A stretch of 40,300 nt of DNA from Candidatus Omnitrophota bacterium. GTDB lineage: Bacteria; Omnitrophota; Omnitrophia; Omnitrophales; Aquincolibacteriaceae. Shown here piece by piece: positions 27,505-37,335 of this stretch (positions are counted from its first letter, which is position 1; the number at the start of each line of letters is the position of its first letter). The stretch spans positions 1-40,300 of the forward strand of contig JAHFHG010000017.1 of the NCBI GenBank assembly GCA_023247035.1, in the 5' to 3' direction. Below the pieces are notes generated by a model. It was given only the letters and a program-made list of their open reading frames with translations. It was not told the origin of the DNA and made no database searches. A program made the translations under genes and the position numbers.

Positions 27505-28311
27505 TTAGCGGCAAATGCCGCGTTCGGAGGACGTTAAAAATTCTATCAAAGCGATAAGGGAAGGAGAAAGGATGCCGGTTTTTTCTAAAACGGCTAGAGC
27601 CTTTTTTAGGGTCTGCCCGCTGCGGAAAATAATCTTGAAAGCCTTCCGTAAAGCATTTTTTTCCTCCTTAGAAAAACCTGCTCGATCCAGCCCTACATTA
27701 TTGACTCCAAAAACGCGCGCGGGATGCCCGTCGGCAATCATAAAAGGGGGGACATCTTGAACGACTTTCGAACAGCCGCCGATCAGCGCAAGCTTTCCAA
27801 TGCGGACAAATTGATGAACGGCGCTGAGCCCCCCGATAATGGCCTTGTCTTCGACGATCACGTGGCCGGCAAGCGTCGCCGAATTGGCGAGAATCGTATC
27901 ATCCTGAAGAATACAATCGTGGGCCACGTGAGAATAAGCCATCAACAAATTGCCGTCGCCGATGATCGTTTCCGTCCCGTCCTTGGTGCCCGGATTAATC
28001 GTCACGTATTCGCGGATTTTGTTGCGGTCGCCGATCCTGAGAAAAGTGACGCCGCCGGAATATTTTTTATCCTGCGTCGGGCTGCCGATCACGGCCCCGG
28101 TAAAGATCTCATTGTCACAACCGATCACCGTGCGGCCTTCGATCGTGACACGGGCGCCGATCCTTGTCCGCGCGCCGATCCTTACGGCCCCGCCGATGCA
28201 GGAAAAAGGCCCGACCTCGACGCCCTCCCCCAGCTCCGCTTCGGGATCGACAAGCGCGCTGGGATGAATAATTACTTGTCCACCACTGCGAACTTCACTC
28301 CAGCCTCGCAT
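27505..28311 (-). CDS. lpxA: UDP-N-acetylglucosamine acyltransferase
   Basis: [23 protein letters not shown] left-handed beta-helix hexapeptides; NLLMAYSHVAHDC. Confidence 0.96.
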   Translation of the reverse strand: MRGWSEVRSGGQVIIHPSALVDPEAELGEGVEVGPFSCIGGAVRIGARTRIGARVTIEGRTVIGCDNEIFTGAVIGSPTQDKKYSGGVTFLRIGDRNKIREYVTINPGTKDGTETIIGDGNLLMAYSHVAHDCILQDDTILANSATLAGHVIVEDKAIIGGLSAVHQFVRIGKLALIGGCSKVVQDVPPFMIADGHPARVFGVNNVGLDRAGFSKEEKNALRKAFKIIFRSGQTLKKALAVLEKTGILSPSLIALIEFLTSSERGICR

Positions 28312-29567
28312 ACGAGTTTATCTCCCACATAGGCCCGCCCCTCGCACTGGCCAGTCCGAGCCCGTATTTTCCGGACTTCCACTTCCATACGGAGCTCATC
28401 GCCAGGGACAACAGGCTGCCTGAATTTGGCATAATCCATACTCATAAAATAAGCGATTTTATTCTGATTTTCAGGCTTGCTGAGCATGATCACTCCACCG
28501 ACCTGGGCCATGGCCTCAATGATAAGGACGCCCGGCATGACAGGGTGCCCGGGGAAATGGCCTTGAAAAAAATAATCGTTGATACTGACCTGTTTGTAGC
28601 CCACCGCACGGAGGCCGGGTTCGAATTTTTCAATCCGGTCTATAAAAAGAAAAGGGTAGCGGTGAGGAATAATTTTTTGAATTTCCTCAACGTGCAGCAC
28701 GGAAGAAAAATTTTTCTGCTTTTCTTTTTTCTGCTTTGACATATACAGTTCCTTTACAAATTCTAAATTCAGCGCGTGCCCGCTGCGGGCCGCAATAATG
28801 TGGCCGCGCACAACGCCGCCCGCTAAAAACAGATCGCCCAAAAGATCCATTATTTTATGGCGGCACGCCTCATTTTCAAAACGCAGGCTATTGTCAAGCG
28901 GAGCATTCCGCTCAAAGACAAGGGTATTGCTGAGATTGGCCCCCTTGCCGAAGCCTTGCGCTAAAAGGGCATTGGCCTCTTCCTTCAGGCAAAACGTCCT
29001 TGCGGACGCGAGTTCTCTTTCAAAGATCTCCGGAATGATTCGCAGCGACAAGAATTGATCCCGCAAATCTTCGTGGGCATAACTTAAAGTATAGGAGATG
29101 GTCAGATGAGGCGAGGGAAGAATAATCAGGGACTGATCCCCTTTGTCTACGAAAAGCGGCCTCTCAACCTCGATCCAGTGACGTTCCGCCTCCTGCTCCA
29201 CCAAGCCGGTCCGCAAAAAGGCTTCCGTAAAATCACGCGCGCTGCCGTCCATGGCCGGCAATTCCTCGCCGTCCACGTCCACGATCGCGTTGTCGATCCC
29301 GAGCCCGTGAAAAGCGGCCATGAGATGCTCGATCGTGCGCACGACGCCCGACCCGACGACCAGCGCGGTCTGGCGCATTTCATCGCTTCGGACATTTTCT
29401 ACGGAGGCGCGGACCCGGAGATTGGGATCCATATCCAATCTCGAAAAAAGGATTCCCGTATCTTCAGGGGCCGGGTGGACGCCTAACTTGACGGCACGGC
29501 CCGTATGAAGGCCCTGTCCTTGAAAATGGACGCTTGCTGCGATTGTTTTTTGCCGTACAGGATTCAT
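28272..29567 (-). CDS. lpxC/fabZ: Bifunctional LpxC deacetylase / FabZ dehydratase fusion
   Basis: Lpx[41 protein letters not shown]; Fab[34 protein letters not shown]. Confidence 0.97.
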   Translation of the reverse strand: MNPVRQKTIAASVHFQGQGLHTGRAVKLGVHPAPEDTGILFSRLDMDPNLRVRASVENVRSDEMRQTALVVGSGVVRTIEHLMAAFHGLGIDNAIVDVDGEELPAMDGSARDFTEAFLRTGLVEQEAERHWIEVERPLFVDKGDQSLIILPSPHLTISYTLSYAHEDLRDQFLSLRIIPEIFERELASARTFCLKEEANALLAQGFGKGANLSNTLVFERNAPLDNSLRFENEACRHKIMDLLGDLFLAGGVVRGHIIAARSGHALNLEFVKELYMSKQKKEKQKNFSSVLHVEEIQKIIPHRYPFLFIDRIEKFEPGLRAVGYKQVSINDYFFQGHFPGHPVMPGVLIIEAMAQVGGVIMLSKPENQNKIAYFMSMDYAKFRQPVVPGDELRMEVEVRKIRARTGQCEGRAYVGDKLVCEAGVKFAVVDK

Positions 29568-30088
29568 CTCCTCTTTGACGTATATTCCTTATTTAATTCA
29601 TTCAGAACATCTTGCGTAATGTCCATCTTGGGATTGTGATAAAGAAGCGCCCGCTCGTTGAAAACCAGCTCAAGCCCTTTGCGTTCCCCGTAGCGCTGGA
29701 CGGTGTTGTCAATGTCTTTAAAGATATCCTGGACAACTTTATTCCGGTCCTCCCCCAGAGCCTGGCGGGTATCGCGGTCAAAATCGGACAATTTTTTTAC
29801 TTGCCCCTGCAGGACATCCTGCTTTTTTGCTTTTGCCTCGTCGCTTAAAAGCAGCAATTCATCTTTCAATTGACGGATTTCATTGACAAGGACATCGCGC
29901 TCCTGCTCCTTTTTCTTGCCTGCCTGCTGAAGCAGCTTGTCATTGTCTTTTGTCTTTTGATACTGGTCGAAAACTTTCGCGACATCCACATAGGCGTATT
30001 TCCCCCCGTCCGCCAATGCGGGCGCGGGCACGATTCCTAAGAAACTTAAGAATATAAACGCCGCTGCAAACAACATCCCTTTTTTCAT
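29564..30088 (-). CDS. OmpH/Skp family periplasmic chaperone
   Basis: Signal peptide; YAYVDVAKVFDQYQKTK; coiled-coil; C-terminal VFNERALLYHNPKMDITQDVLNELNK. Confidence 0.92.
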   Translation of the reverse strand: MKKGMLFAAAFIFLSFLGIVPAPALADGGKYAYVDVAKVFDQYQKTKDNDKLLQQAGKKKEQERDVLVNEIRQLKDELLLLSDEAKAKKQDVLQGQVKKLSDFDRDTRQALGEDRNKVVQDIFKDIDNTVQRYGERKGLELVFNERALLYHNPKMDITQDVLNELNKEYTSKRR

Positions 30089-30258
30089 ACCCTTTTTCCT
30101 CCTGTATAGGACTTCTTATTGCTGGAATATTAACTTGAGTTCCGCAGATTTTGCTTTTCTTTCCGTCATTGAATGTTTTTATCGGGAATGACAACCGCTT
30201 GTCTCACAAAGAGCGATACTCCATGAATTCGGAAATTCGCAGGACTCAAAATATTAAA

Positions 30259-32670
30259 TTAAAAGCCGCGGCTTAAACTGAATTCAAACCGCCCATTGCG
30301 GTTTTTAGTGTCGCGGTTCGCAATGGGAAAACCATAATAAAACACAACCGGTCCGATCGGCGTTTTGATTTTAAGCCCGGGCCCCATGCTGACGGAAAAT
30401 TTTCCAAAATCGATATTGTAGGAGTTCTTGTTCACGTGGCCGGCATCGATAAAGGCCGCAAACCGGAAGGCATCAAGCTTCATAATCGGAAACGTGTACT
30501 CCAAATTGGTCAAGGCAATGGTTTGACCCCCAATGGCATTGCCCGCTTCGATAGGGCCTACGCGGCGGTAGTCAAAGCCTCGCACACTCCCGAGTCCGCC
30601 TGCAAAAAACCGGTCAAAAATCGGGACCTCAGGGGAATCTCCAAACTCCTGAGAGGAGCCCAGCCGAATCTTATATTCTAGAAGATGTTTTTTAAAAAAG
30701 GACCAGTATTTCGTAGCGCTGGTTTGCAAAACATAAAAATCTTGATCTCCCCCAAGGAAAGAGCCGACCAAATCGGCGTTAAAAGTAATGAGCATTCCCT
30801 TGGTGGGATTGAAGATATTGTCCCGGCTGTCGTAGGAACTCAAGAACCTCCAGCGCGAAAGCCAGTTTACTCCGTCAAGCCGGCGGATGGTCAGCGGCGC
30901 GTCTGAAGAAATTTTGTCAAGCTCGACGCGTTCAAGGGTGTATCCCGTGCCCAGGCGGAAAACGTCCCGAAAGAGTCTTGAAAAGGTGATGTTAACTCCA
31001 CGGCGGGTCTCTTCAAAATCCACATTTTTATTATCGTGGTGAGTGTTAAAAAGGTCGGTAGCAAGCGAAATCGGTTTATTAAAAATATACGGCTCGACGA
31101 AACTCAAGTTGAAATCCTGAGTGATCGAACCGATCCGCGCGCGCAGCGAAAGGGACTGGCCGCCTCCCGTAAAACGGGGCCAGTTCAGCAGATCAAAGTT
31201 ACGCTGGGAAATTTCCGCAAAACCCACGAAACGGTCGATCGAGCTGATGCCGCCGCCGAAAGAAAGCTCCCCGGTTCTTTTTTCTTTGACCCTGAAAATC
31301 AAATCTTTCCTGTTCGGCTCGGTGCCGGGCTCGGTATCGTAGGTGATTTCCTCGAAATAATCCAAGTTTTCCAAACGCTGTTTGGATTTTTCAATTTTTT
31401 CCCCGTCAAAGCGCTCGCCGGGACGAATCCTCAGCTCTCTTCGAATGACGAGATCTTTGGTCTTTGTATTCCCCCGAACAACGACCTTTTCGACAAAATA
31501 AAGATCCCCCTCTTCGATTTGATAAGTCACGTCCACTTTTCCCGTATCACGGTTGAGGCGCACGTCGGGCGCCACACGGGCATCCATATAGCCGCGCTTA
31601 TGGTAATAATCGATGATTTTCTGGATATCTTTGGAAAGATAGTACTGGGAATAAGTCAAACCCGGAAGCATCTCGAGCTCCTGCCAGATTTCGGATTCCG
31701 GGAAAAGCTGGTTGCCCTGGATCTTGATTTCCCCGCTGACGTAATGCCGGCCTTCCTCCACAAGAATATTGATAAAAATCCACTGTTCCTTTTGATTGTA
31801 ATCAAAGATAGGCTCCACTTTCACATCCAGGTAGCCTTCCTGCTGATAAAAAAGCTTGAGCCTTTCCAAATCCTTTTGGAACACGTCTTCTTTAAAAACG
31901 CCGGAGCGGAACCAGCCCTTGGCCTTGGTCTTCATAAGGCGGCGAAGTTTCGCGGGCTTGAAAGCCTTGCCCCCGTCAAAATGGAGGGATTTGATTTTGT
32001 ATTTCTTTCCTTCGTTGATTTTAATGCGCAGCGTGGCTTCTCGGGTCACGGGATTGACGTCAATTTGCGGCTGAATGTCCACAAAACGGAACGCCTTGTC
32101 TCCGTATAGTTTTTGGATGGCGTCGACGCCCTTTTTGACGGCCTTGCGGTCCAGAATCTGGCCTTCAAGAATTTTCAATTCCTTGCGCAGTTTATCTTCC
32201 TTAAAAGAAATCGCGCCTTCAAAAATAATTTCCCTTACGATCGGCTTTTCGGTGACCGCCACAATCAGTTTGTACCCTTGCGGTTTCTCTTCGACTTCCA
32301 TTTGGATGTCCTGAAAAAATCCCGTCGAGTAAAGCCTTTGGATATCATCGTTGATCGTTTCCTGCAGGATCGCCTCCCCTTTGCGGAGCTTCATCTTGCT
32401 TAGGATGGTATGGGTGCTGACGATTTGGTTGCCGCGCACCTCCACGTCTGCGATCCGGATGGGCTGCTTGGGGCGCGGGGCTTTTTCTGTTTCTGCCGGA
32501 CTTGTTGAATCTGCGGCGGGGCTTTTCTCAGGAGCCGGAGAAGCGGAAGTCGCCGAATGTTCCGATTCGCCGGTTTTCTGCTCCTGGGCAAGGGAAGGAT
32601 ATGTTTTGAAAAAGGAGAAAAAAAATAAAAGCCCGCTGATTAATACGATTCTGAAACTCAAAAAATTCAT
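30259..32670 (-). CDS. bamA: Outer membrane assembly factor BamA
   Basis: POTRA repeats, surface antigen domain, FFAGGLGSVRGFDYRRVGP, C-terminal FEFSLSRGF. Confidence 0.96.
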   Translation of the reverse strand: MNFLSFRIVLISGLLFFFSFFKTYPSLAQEQKTGESEHSATSASPAPEKSPAADSTSPAETEKAPRPKQPIRIADVEVRGNQIVSTHTILSKMKLRKGEAILQETINDDIQRLYSTGFFQDIQMEVEEKPQGYKLIVAVTEKPIVREIIFEGAISFKEDKLRKELKILEGQILDRKAVKKGVDAIQKLYGDKAFRFVDIQPQIDVNPVTREATLRIKINEGKKYKIKSLHFDGGKAFKPAKLRRLMKTKAKGWFRSGVFKEDVFQKDLERLKLFYQQEGYLDVKVEPIFDYNQKEQWIFINILVEEGRHYVSGEIKIQGNQLFPESEIWQELEMLPGLTYSQYYLSKDIQKIIDYYHKRGYMDARVAPDVRLNRDTGKVDVTYQIEEGDLYFVEKVVVRGNTKTKDLVIRRELRIRPGERFDGEKIEKSKQRLENLDYFEEITYDTEPGTEPNRKDLIFRVKEKRTGELSFGGGISSIDRFVGFAEISQRNFDLLNWPRFTGGGQSLSLRARIGSITQDFNLSFVEPYIFNKPISLATDLFNTHHDNKNVDFEETRRGVNITFSRLFRDVFRLGTGYTLERVELDKISSDAPLTIRRLDGVNWLSRWRFLSSYDSRDNIFNPTKGMLITFNADLVGSFLGGDQDFYVLQTSATKYWSFFKKHLLEYKIRLGSSQEFGDSPEVPIFDRFFAGGLGSVRGFDYRRVGPIEAGNAIGGQTIALTNLEYTFPIMKLDAFRFAAFIDAGHVNKNSYNIDFGKFSVSMGPGLKIKTPIGPVVFYYGFPIANRDTKNRNGRFEFSLSRGF

Positions 32671-34037
32671 GGAACGTTTTCCCCCGCGCGTTGAAATTCA
32701 GGATTGTCAAACCGGGTCCATTCTTTTAAAAAGATAAGTTCGATCGAGCCGACGGGCCCGTTGCGCTGTTTGGCGATAACGGCCTCGGCCTTGTTCCGGT
32801 TTTCTTCGCTCGGATTGTAATATTCTTCGCGAAAAAGAAAAACCACAAGATCGGCATCCTGTTCAATGGCGCCCGACTCGCGCAAATCGGAAAGCTGCGG
32901 CCGGTTTCCGGTCCTGCTTTCCACGGCGCGGGACAGCTGGCTGACCGCAATGACCGGGACGGAAAGTTCGCGGGCCAGTGCCTTCAACGAGCGGGAAATT
33001 TCCGAGATTTCCTGCTGGCGGCTCTCTGTTTTTCCCACTCCCCGCATCAGCTGAAGGTAGTCGACCACGACCAGCTGAATATTGTGCTGCATTTTCAAAC
33101 GCCGCGCCTTGGCGCGAAGTTCCAGGACACTCTGGGCCGGCGTGTCATCAATAAAAATGGGCGCCTCGGAGAGCTTTCCGGCTGCGCTCGTGAGCTTGGG
33201 CCAATCCTGGTGGGAGAGGTATCCGGTTCTGACTTTTTGGGCGTCCACGCGGGCGTGGGAACAAAGCATTCGTTGGACAAGCTGTTCCTTACTCATCTCT
33301 AAAGAAAAAAAGGCGATGGGTTTTTTCAAAATAATTCCAACGTGCTCGCAAAGGCACGAGACAAAAGCGGATTTGCCCATCGAGGGCCGGCCCGCGATAA
33401 TAATGAAATCCGAAGGCTGCAGGCCTGCGGTCCGGGTATCAAAATCGTGAAATCCGGTCGCAAGGCCGGTGACGTGTTCCTTGCGCTGGTAAAGCTTATC
33501 GATCGTCTCCATACTGTTGTGGATGATTTCTTTGAGCGAAAAAAATTTCCCTTCGATCCGGTGCTGGCTGATATCGAAAATCATTTTCTCGGCCTGATCC
33601 AGGACATTCGCGGCATCGTTTTCATTTTCAAAACAATGCTGGACAATCTGCGTCGAATTCTGAATCAGTGCCCGGAGGATCGCCTTTTCCTTCACCATAT
33701 GCGCGTAATGCTCGACATGGGCTGCGGTCGGGACCATCGCCGTAAGCTGGGTCAGGTAGCTGGCGCCGCCGGTCTGCTCTAAAAGATTTTTTTTTCGGAG
33801 CTCGTCGGCAACGCTCACAAGATCCACGGGGCGGTTGTGCTCAAAAAGAGTCACCATGCTTGTGAAAATCCGGCGGTGGTTTTCATCGTAGAAATATTCG
33901 GGATGAAGAAGCTCGATGGCCCGTACAAGAGCGGCCTCTTCAAAAAGCATTGAACCCAGCACGCTCATTTCAGCTTCTCGGTTTTGAGGCGGGATTTTTT
34001 CGAGAAGGTTTACTGTTTCACTTGAAGGGCTTGCCAC
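32667..34037 (-). CDS. dnaB: Replicative DNA helicase
   Basis: PPQNREAEMSVLGSML; IIAGRPSMGKSAF Walker A; VVDYLQLM; DLRESGAIEQDADLV. Confidence 0.97.
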   Translation of the reverse strand: MASPSSETVNLLEKIPPQNREAEMSVLGSMLFEEAALVRAIELLHPEYFYDENHRRIFTSMVTLFEHNRPVDLVSVADELRKKNLLEQTGGASYLTQLTAMVPTAAHVEHYAHMVKEKAILRALIQNSTQIVQHCFENENDAANVLDQAEKMIFDISQHRIEGKFFSLKEIIHNSMETIDKLYQRKEHVTGLATGFHDFDTRTAGLQPSDFIIIAGRPSMGKSAFVSCLCEHVGIILKKPIAFFSLEMSKEQLVQRMLCSHARVDAQKVRTGYLSHQDWPKLTSAAGKLSEAPIFIDDTPAQSVLELRAKARRLKMQHNIQLVVVDYLQLMRGVGKTESRQQEISEISRSLKALARELSVPVIAVSQLSRAVESRTGNRPQLSDLRESGAIEQDADLVVFLFREEYYNPSEENRNKAEAVIAKQRNGPVGSIELIFLKEWTRFDNPEFQRAGENVP

Positions 34038-34072
34038 AATTTTCTCTAAGGCCTTGTACTTGGGATTTCCAG

Positions 34073-34519
34073 TTAGGACTTTCGAACCACTTCCACAGTC
34101 ACAGCGGCTTTGATCTGGGGATAAATTTCCACCGTCACCTGATGGGCCCCCAGAGAACGAATGGACTCTTTGAGAAGAATTTGTTTGCGATGAAACTCAA
34201 AGCCTTGACGCTTTAAAGATTCGCAAATGTCTTCGGCCGTTACGGAACCAAAAAGCTTTTCATTTTCTCCCGCACGGGCTTCAAGGACGGCTTTGGTCTG
34301 GGCCAACCGGTCGGCTAAAGTTTGGGCATTTTGCCTGTCTTTTTCCTGCCGGCGCAGGGATCTTTCCCTTTGCTCTTCCACGAATTGTTGGTTCATCCGC
34401 GTCGAGGGGACTGCAAGCTTCCGTGGCAATAAAAAATTGCGGGCAAATCCGTCGCGAACCTTCACCACATCCCCTTTTTGACCGACTTTTTCAACGTTTT
34501 GAACTAATATGATTTCCAT
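34073..34519 (-). CDS. rplI: 50S ribosomal protein L9
   Basis: MEIILVQNVEKVGQKGDVVKVRDGFARNFLLPRKLAV. Confidence 0.98.
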   Translation of the reverse strand: MEIILVQNVEKVGQKGDVVKVRDGFARNFLLPRKLAVPSTRMNQQFVEEQRERSLRRQEKDRQNAQTLADRLAQTKAVLEARAGENEKLFGSVTAEDICESLKRQGFEFHRKQILLKESIRSLGAHQVTVEIYPQIKAAVTVEVVRKS

Positions 34520-34535
34520 CGGGGTGAGCCTTTAT

Positions 34536-34868
34536 CTAATCGATTTGAAAAGCCAAAAATGCGGCGTGCCGCGCCCTCTTAATGGCCTTGCGAAGAACTC
34601 TCTGGTGCTTCGCGCAATTGCCCGTAATGCGGCGGGGCATGATTTTCCCTTTTTCCGTCAGAAACCGTCTCAGGCGTTCCATATCTTTATAATCGATCAA
34701 AGCCGAGCGGTCGGAACAAAAACGGCAGACTTTTTTCTGAAAAAAACGCGGGCCGCCGGGACCGCCCGGCCCCCGCCCTTCCCTTTTTTTATCGCGGTCG
34801 CCGCCACGGCCGGGCCCTCTCGTTCCTGATTCGGATCTTGATTGCATCCTGTTATTTCTGATCATCAC
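34536..34868 (-). CDS. rpsR: 30S ribosomal protein S18 with Gly/Arg-rich N-terminal extension
   Basis: [45 protein letters not shown]. Confidence 0.97.
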   Translation of the reverse strand: MMIRNNRMQSRSESGTRGPGRGGDRDKKREGRGPGGPGGPRFFQKKVCRFCSDRSALIDYKDMERLRRFLTEKGKIMPRRITGNCAKHQRVLRKAIKRARHAAFLAFQID

Positions 34869-34884
34869 TCGTCATCCTTTAAAA

Positions 34885-35364
34885 TTAAAAAGGAACTTCG
34901 CCGTCCGGCCGGAGTTCCCCCTCTGAAACAGACACGGGGCCTTTTGATTTCTGGATTCCCTGGGAAAGGTCGGAGGATTCTTCAGGCAGGCTCGCATCTG
35001 CCGCCTCTTCTTCCCCTTCATTGACCCGCGGCCCCCGGGAAAGGAATTGAACATTCTGCGCAATGACTTCCAAAGCAGAACGCTTTGTCCCGTCCTGGGC
35101 TTCCCAGCTGCGGCTTTGAAGGCGCCCCTCCACAAATACTGGGCTGCCTTTTTTCAGGTATTCATTGCAGACTTCCGCTCTTCTGGCCCAGACCACGATA
35201 CGGACAAAACTGACTTCTTCTTTTTTTTCGCCGCTTTGGGAATTGTAAGTGCGGTTGACGGCAATCGTAAAAGTCGTCACGGCTTGGCCCGAAGGAATGT
35301 AGCGAAGCTCCGGATCACGGGTCAAATTTCCCATCAACATCACTTTATTAAAACTGGCAGCCAT
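34885..35364 (-). CDS. ssb: Single-stranded DNA-binding protein
   Basis: NKVMLMGNLTRDPELRYIPSGQAVTTFTIAVNR; acidic C-terminal tip DGEVPF. Confidence 0.97.
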   Translation of the reverse strand: MAASFNKVMLMGNLTRDPELRYIPSGQAVTTFTIAVNRTYNSQSGEKKEEVSFVRIVVWARRAEVCNEYLKKGSPVFVEGRLQSRSWEAQDGTKRSALEVIAQNVQFLSRGPRVNEGEEEAADASLPEESSDLSQGIQKSKGPVSVSEGELRPDGEVPF

Positions 35365-35391
35365 TCCATTTTTCCCTTCTGTGCAAGAGCT

Positions 35392-35766
35392 CTAAGAAGT
35401 CGCCGATTGCGCAGGCAACTGAGTTGAGGAAGGGGGTTTGGAGGCCTCATGAACTTTGGTGGAAGCCTTTGGGTCAAGTTTATGGCTTTTGGTCACAACC
35501 ATAAATTTGATCACGCCCTCCTGTAATGGAAGTTCTTTCTGAAACTCTACGGCTTTTTGGGGATTCATACGAAAATCAATCACAAGGAAATGGCCTTCCC
35601 TGAACTTCCGAACCTTATAACCCAAAGGTTTTTTGCCCCACTCTTCCCTGTGAAGGATTTCCCCCTGAAACCTTGAAAATAAATCTTCTAAATTTTTGAA
35701 TTGATTTTTACGGTTTTCCGCTGTCTCTTCGGGAGGAAATATAAAAACTCCCTCATATAAATTCAT
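35392..35766 (-). CDS. rpsF: 30S ribosomal protein S6
   Basis: YEGVFIFPPEE, WGKKPLGYKVRKFREGHFLVIDF. Confidence 0.95.
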   Translation of the reverse strand: MNLYEGVFIFPPEETAENRKNQFKNLEDLFSRFQGEILHREEWGKKPLGYKVRKFREGHFLVIDFRMNPQKAVEFQKELPLQEGVIKFMVVTKSHKLDPKASTKVHEASKPPSSTQLPAQSATS

Positions 35767-35869
35767 AAAAAAATAACTCCTTTGTCAGAAAATTTCGACG
35801 CTAAATTTCAACACTGTAACACAAAAAAAAGGGATAGGCAAGCTTTGTTATGATTTTATAACTCCTGAT

Positions 35870-36451
35870 TTAATAGGTATTTATAACATTCATCGCCCGG
35901 GATAAAGGCTGTTCAATCCAAAGCCTCAAAGCGTTCAGTCCGCGATCTAAGACCCGCTGCAATCCCGCTTCTTCCTCGGGCAGAAAGGGAGACAAAACGT
36001 GTTCTTTAAGTCCTGCCTCTTTTTCCGGCCGCCCCTGAGGACGTCCAATCCCTACCCGCAGCCGCGGATAATGGATCGTATTCAGAGCCGCGTGGATGGA
36101 TCGCAGGCCGTTATGCCCGCCGTCAGTCCCCCGGCTTCTTAACCGGAAACGGCCAAAAGAGAGCGCGGCATCGTCTACGACAACGAGAAGTTCCTGGCGA
36201 ATGTCCGCTGACAGGGAGGCTGCCAGACGCCTTACCGATTCGCCTGAAGCATTCATATAGCATTCAAGATAGGCCAGAATGACTTCAGTTTTGTTCCACG
36301 TTAAAGACGCCAGGGAAACTTGAAGGGCTTTGTTTTTCCGAAACTTGGCCTTATGGAAATCCGCGGCATTTTCAACGATCAAACGCCCGATATTGTGGCG
36401 TGTCTGAGCGTACTCAATCCCGGGATTGCCAAGCCCGACAATCAGCCGCAC
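35870..36451 (-). CDS. pth: Peptidyl-tRNA hydrolase
   Basis: LIVGLGNPGIEYAQTRHNIG; GGHNGLRSI; LRVGIGRP. Confidence 0.96.
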   Translation of the reverse strand: MRLIVGLGNPGIEYAQTRHNIGRLIVENAADFHKAKFRKNKALQVSLASLTWNKTEVILAYLECYMNASGESVRRLAASLSADIRQELLVVVDDAALSFGRFRLRSRGTDGGHNGLRSIHAALNTIHYPRLRVGIGRPQGRPEKEAGLKEHVLSPFLPEEEAGLQRVLDRGLNALRLWIEQPLSRAMNVINTY

Positions 36452-36456
36452 AAGCT

Positions 36457-37185
36457 TTACTCTTTCTTCTCCGATTTCTCGGGTTTCTCAGGCTTCGCGG
36501 GCGCCGCTTTCTCAGCCTTCAAAGCAGGGACAGCTCCCTCTTCGCCCTCAACCTTCTTTCCTTTTTCAATCACTTCAGGCTCCGCCGCCGCTTCTTCTTC
36601 GCTGACTTCCTTTTCTTTCGCCGGAGGATGGAGCGCGATCACAACCTCTTCGGGAGAAAACCGGCAGGTGATCCCTTTAGGAATAGCCAAGTCCTTTGCC
36701 GAAATGGAATCGCCGATCTTCATATTTTTGACGTCCACTTCAAACCTTTCCGGGATCTCGGTAGGCAGGCACTCCACCTCGATTTCGTGGTGAATGATAT
36801 CCAAGATACCGCCTTCCTTCGTTCCGAGGGCCTCCTCGGCGTGGGAAACAAGAAGCGGCACCTTGACCTGGATCTTTTCGGTAAGAGAAATGACGGTAAA
36901 ATCAATGTGTGAAATTTCATCGGTGACAGGATTGTGCTGAATTTCTTTAATGAGACAGGTGGATTCGGCCAGCTGAACGCCGTCAACTTTTAGATTGATC
37001 ACCGCGTTTTCACCCGCTTTGGTGTGAATGACCCGATTAAAATCCTTGACCCCGACGGCAAGGGACAGGGGTTTCATCCCGTGCCCATAAACCGTCGCAG
37101 GAATAAAACCGGCCCGCCTTTGTTTTTTTGCGGATTTTTTTCCTGTTTCTTGACGAACCTGCGCGATAAGATTCATTCGTTCCAT
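36457..37185 (-). CDS. rplY: 50S ribosomal protein L25/Ctc with charged C-terminal tail
   Basis: LIAQVRQETGKKSAKKQRRAGFIPATVYG; HIDFTVISLTEKIQVKVPL. Confidence 0.95.
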   Translation of the reverse strand: MERMNLIAQVRQETGKKSAKKQRRAGFIPATVYGHGMKPLSLAVGVKDFNRVIHTKAGENAVINLKVDGVQLAESTCLIKEIQHNPVTDEISHIDFTVISLTEKIQVKVPLLVSHAEEALGTKEGGILDIIHHEIEVECLPTEIPERFEVDVKNMKIGDSISAKDLAIPKGITCRFSPEEVVIALHPPAKEKEVSEEEAAAEPEVIEKGKKVEGEEGAVPALKAEKAAPAKPEKPEKSEKKE

Positions 37186-37223
37186 TTTTAATTACCTCCA
37201 GAATTAAACTTGAAATGAAAAAA

Positions 37224-37316
37224 GAAAAAGGTGAACGTAAAAGGAAAAAATTAAAAGCGGTTTTATTTCAAATCGGCTTTTACTTTTTCCTTCCGGCTTG
37301 CGGTTTTACCTTTTTC
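37224..37316. repeat. Large imperfect inverted repeat (purine-rich arm / pyrimidine-rich arm)
   Basis: gaaaaaggtgaacgtaaaaggaaaaaattaaaagcgg versus cggcttttactttttccttccggcttgcggttttacctttttc. Confidence 0.65.
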
Positions 37317-37335
37317 GTTTTGACTTTTTCCTTCC

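Noticed and set aside
28272-29567. LpxC-FabZ fusion as a novel architecture
   Set aside because: Such fusions are known in other bacteria (e.g. Bacteroidetes), so not new in itself.
31036-32109. 357-aa plus-strand ORF antisense to bamA
   Set aside because: Shadow ORF; BamA on the minus strand is unambiguous.
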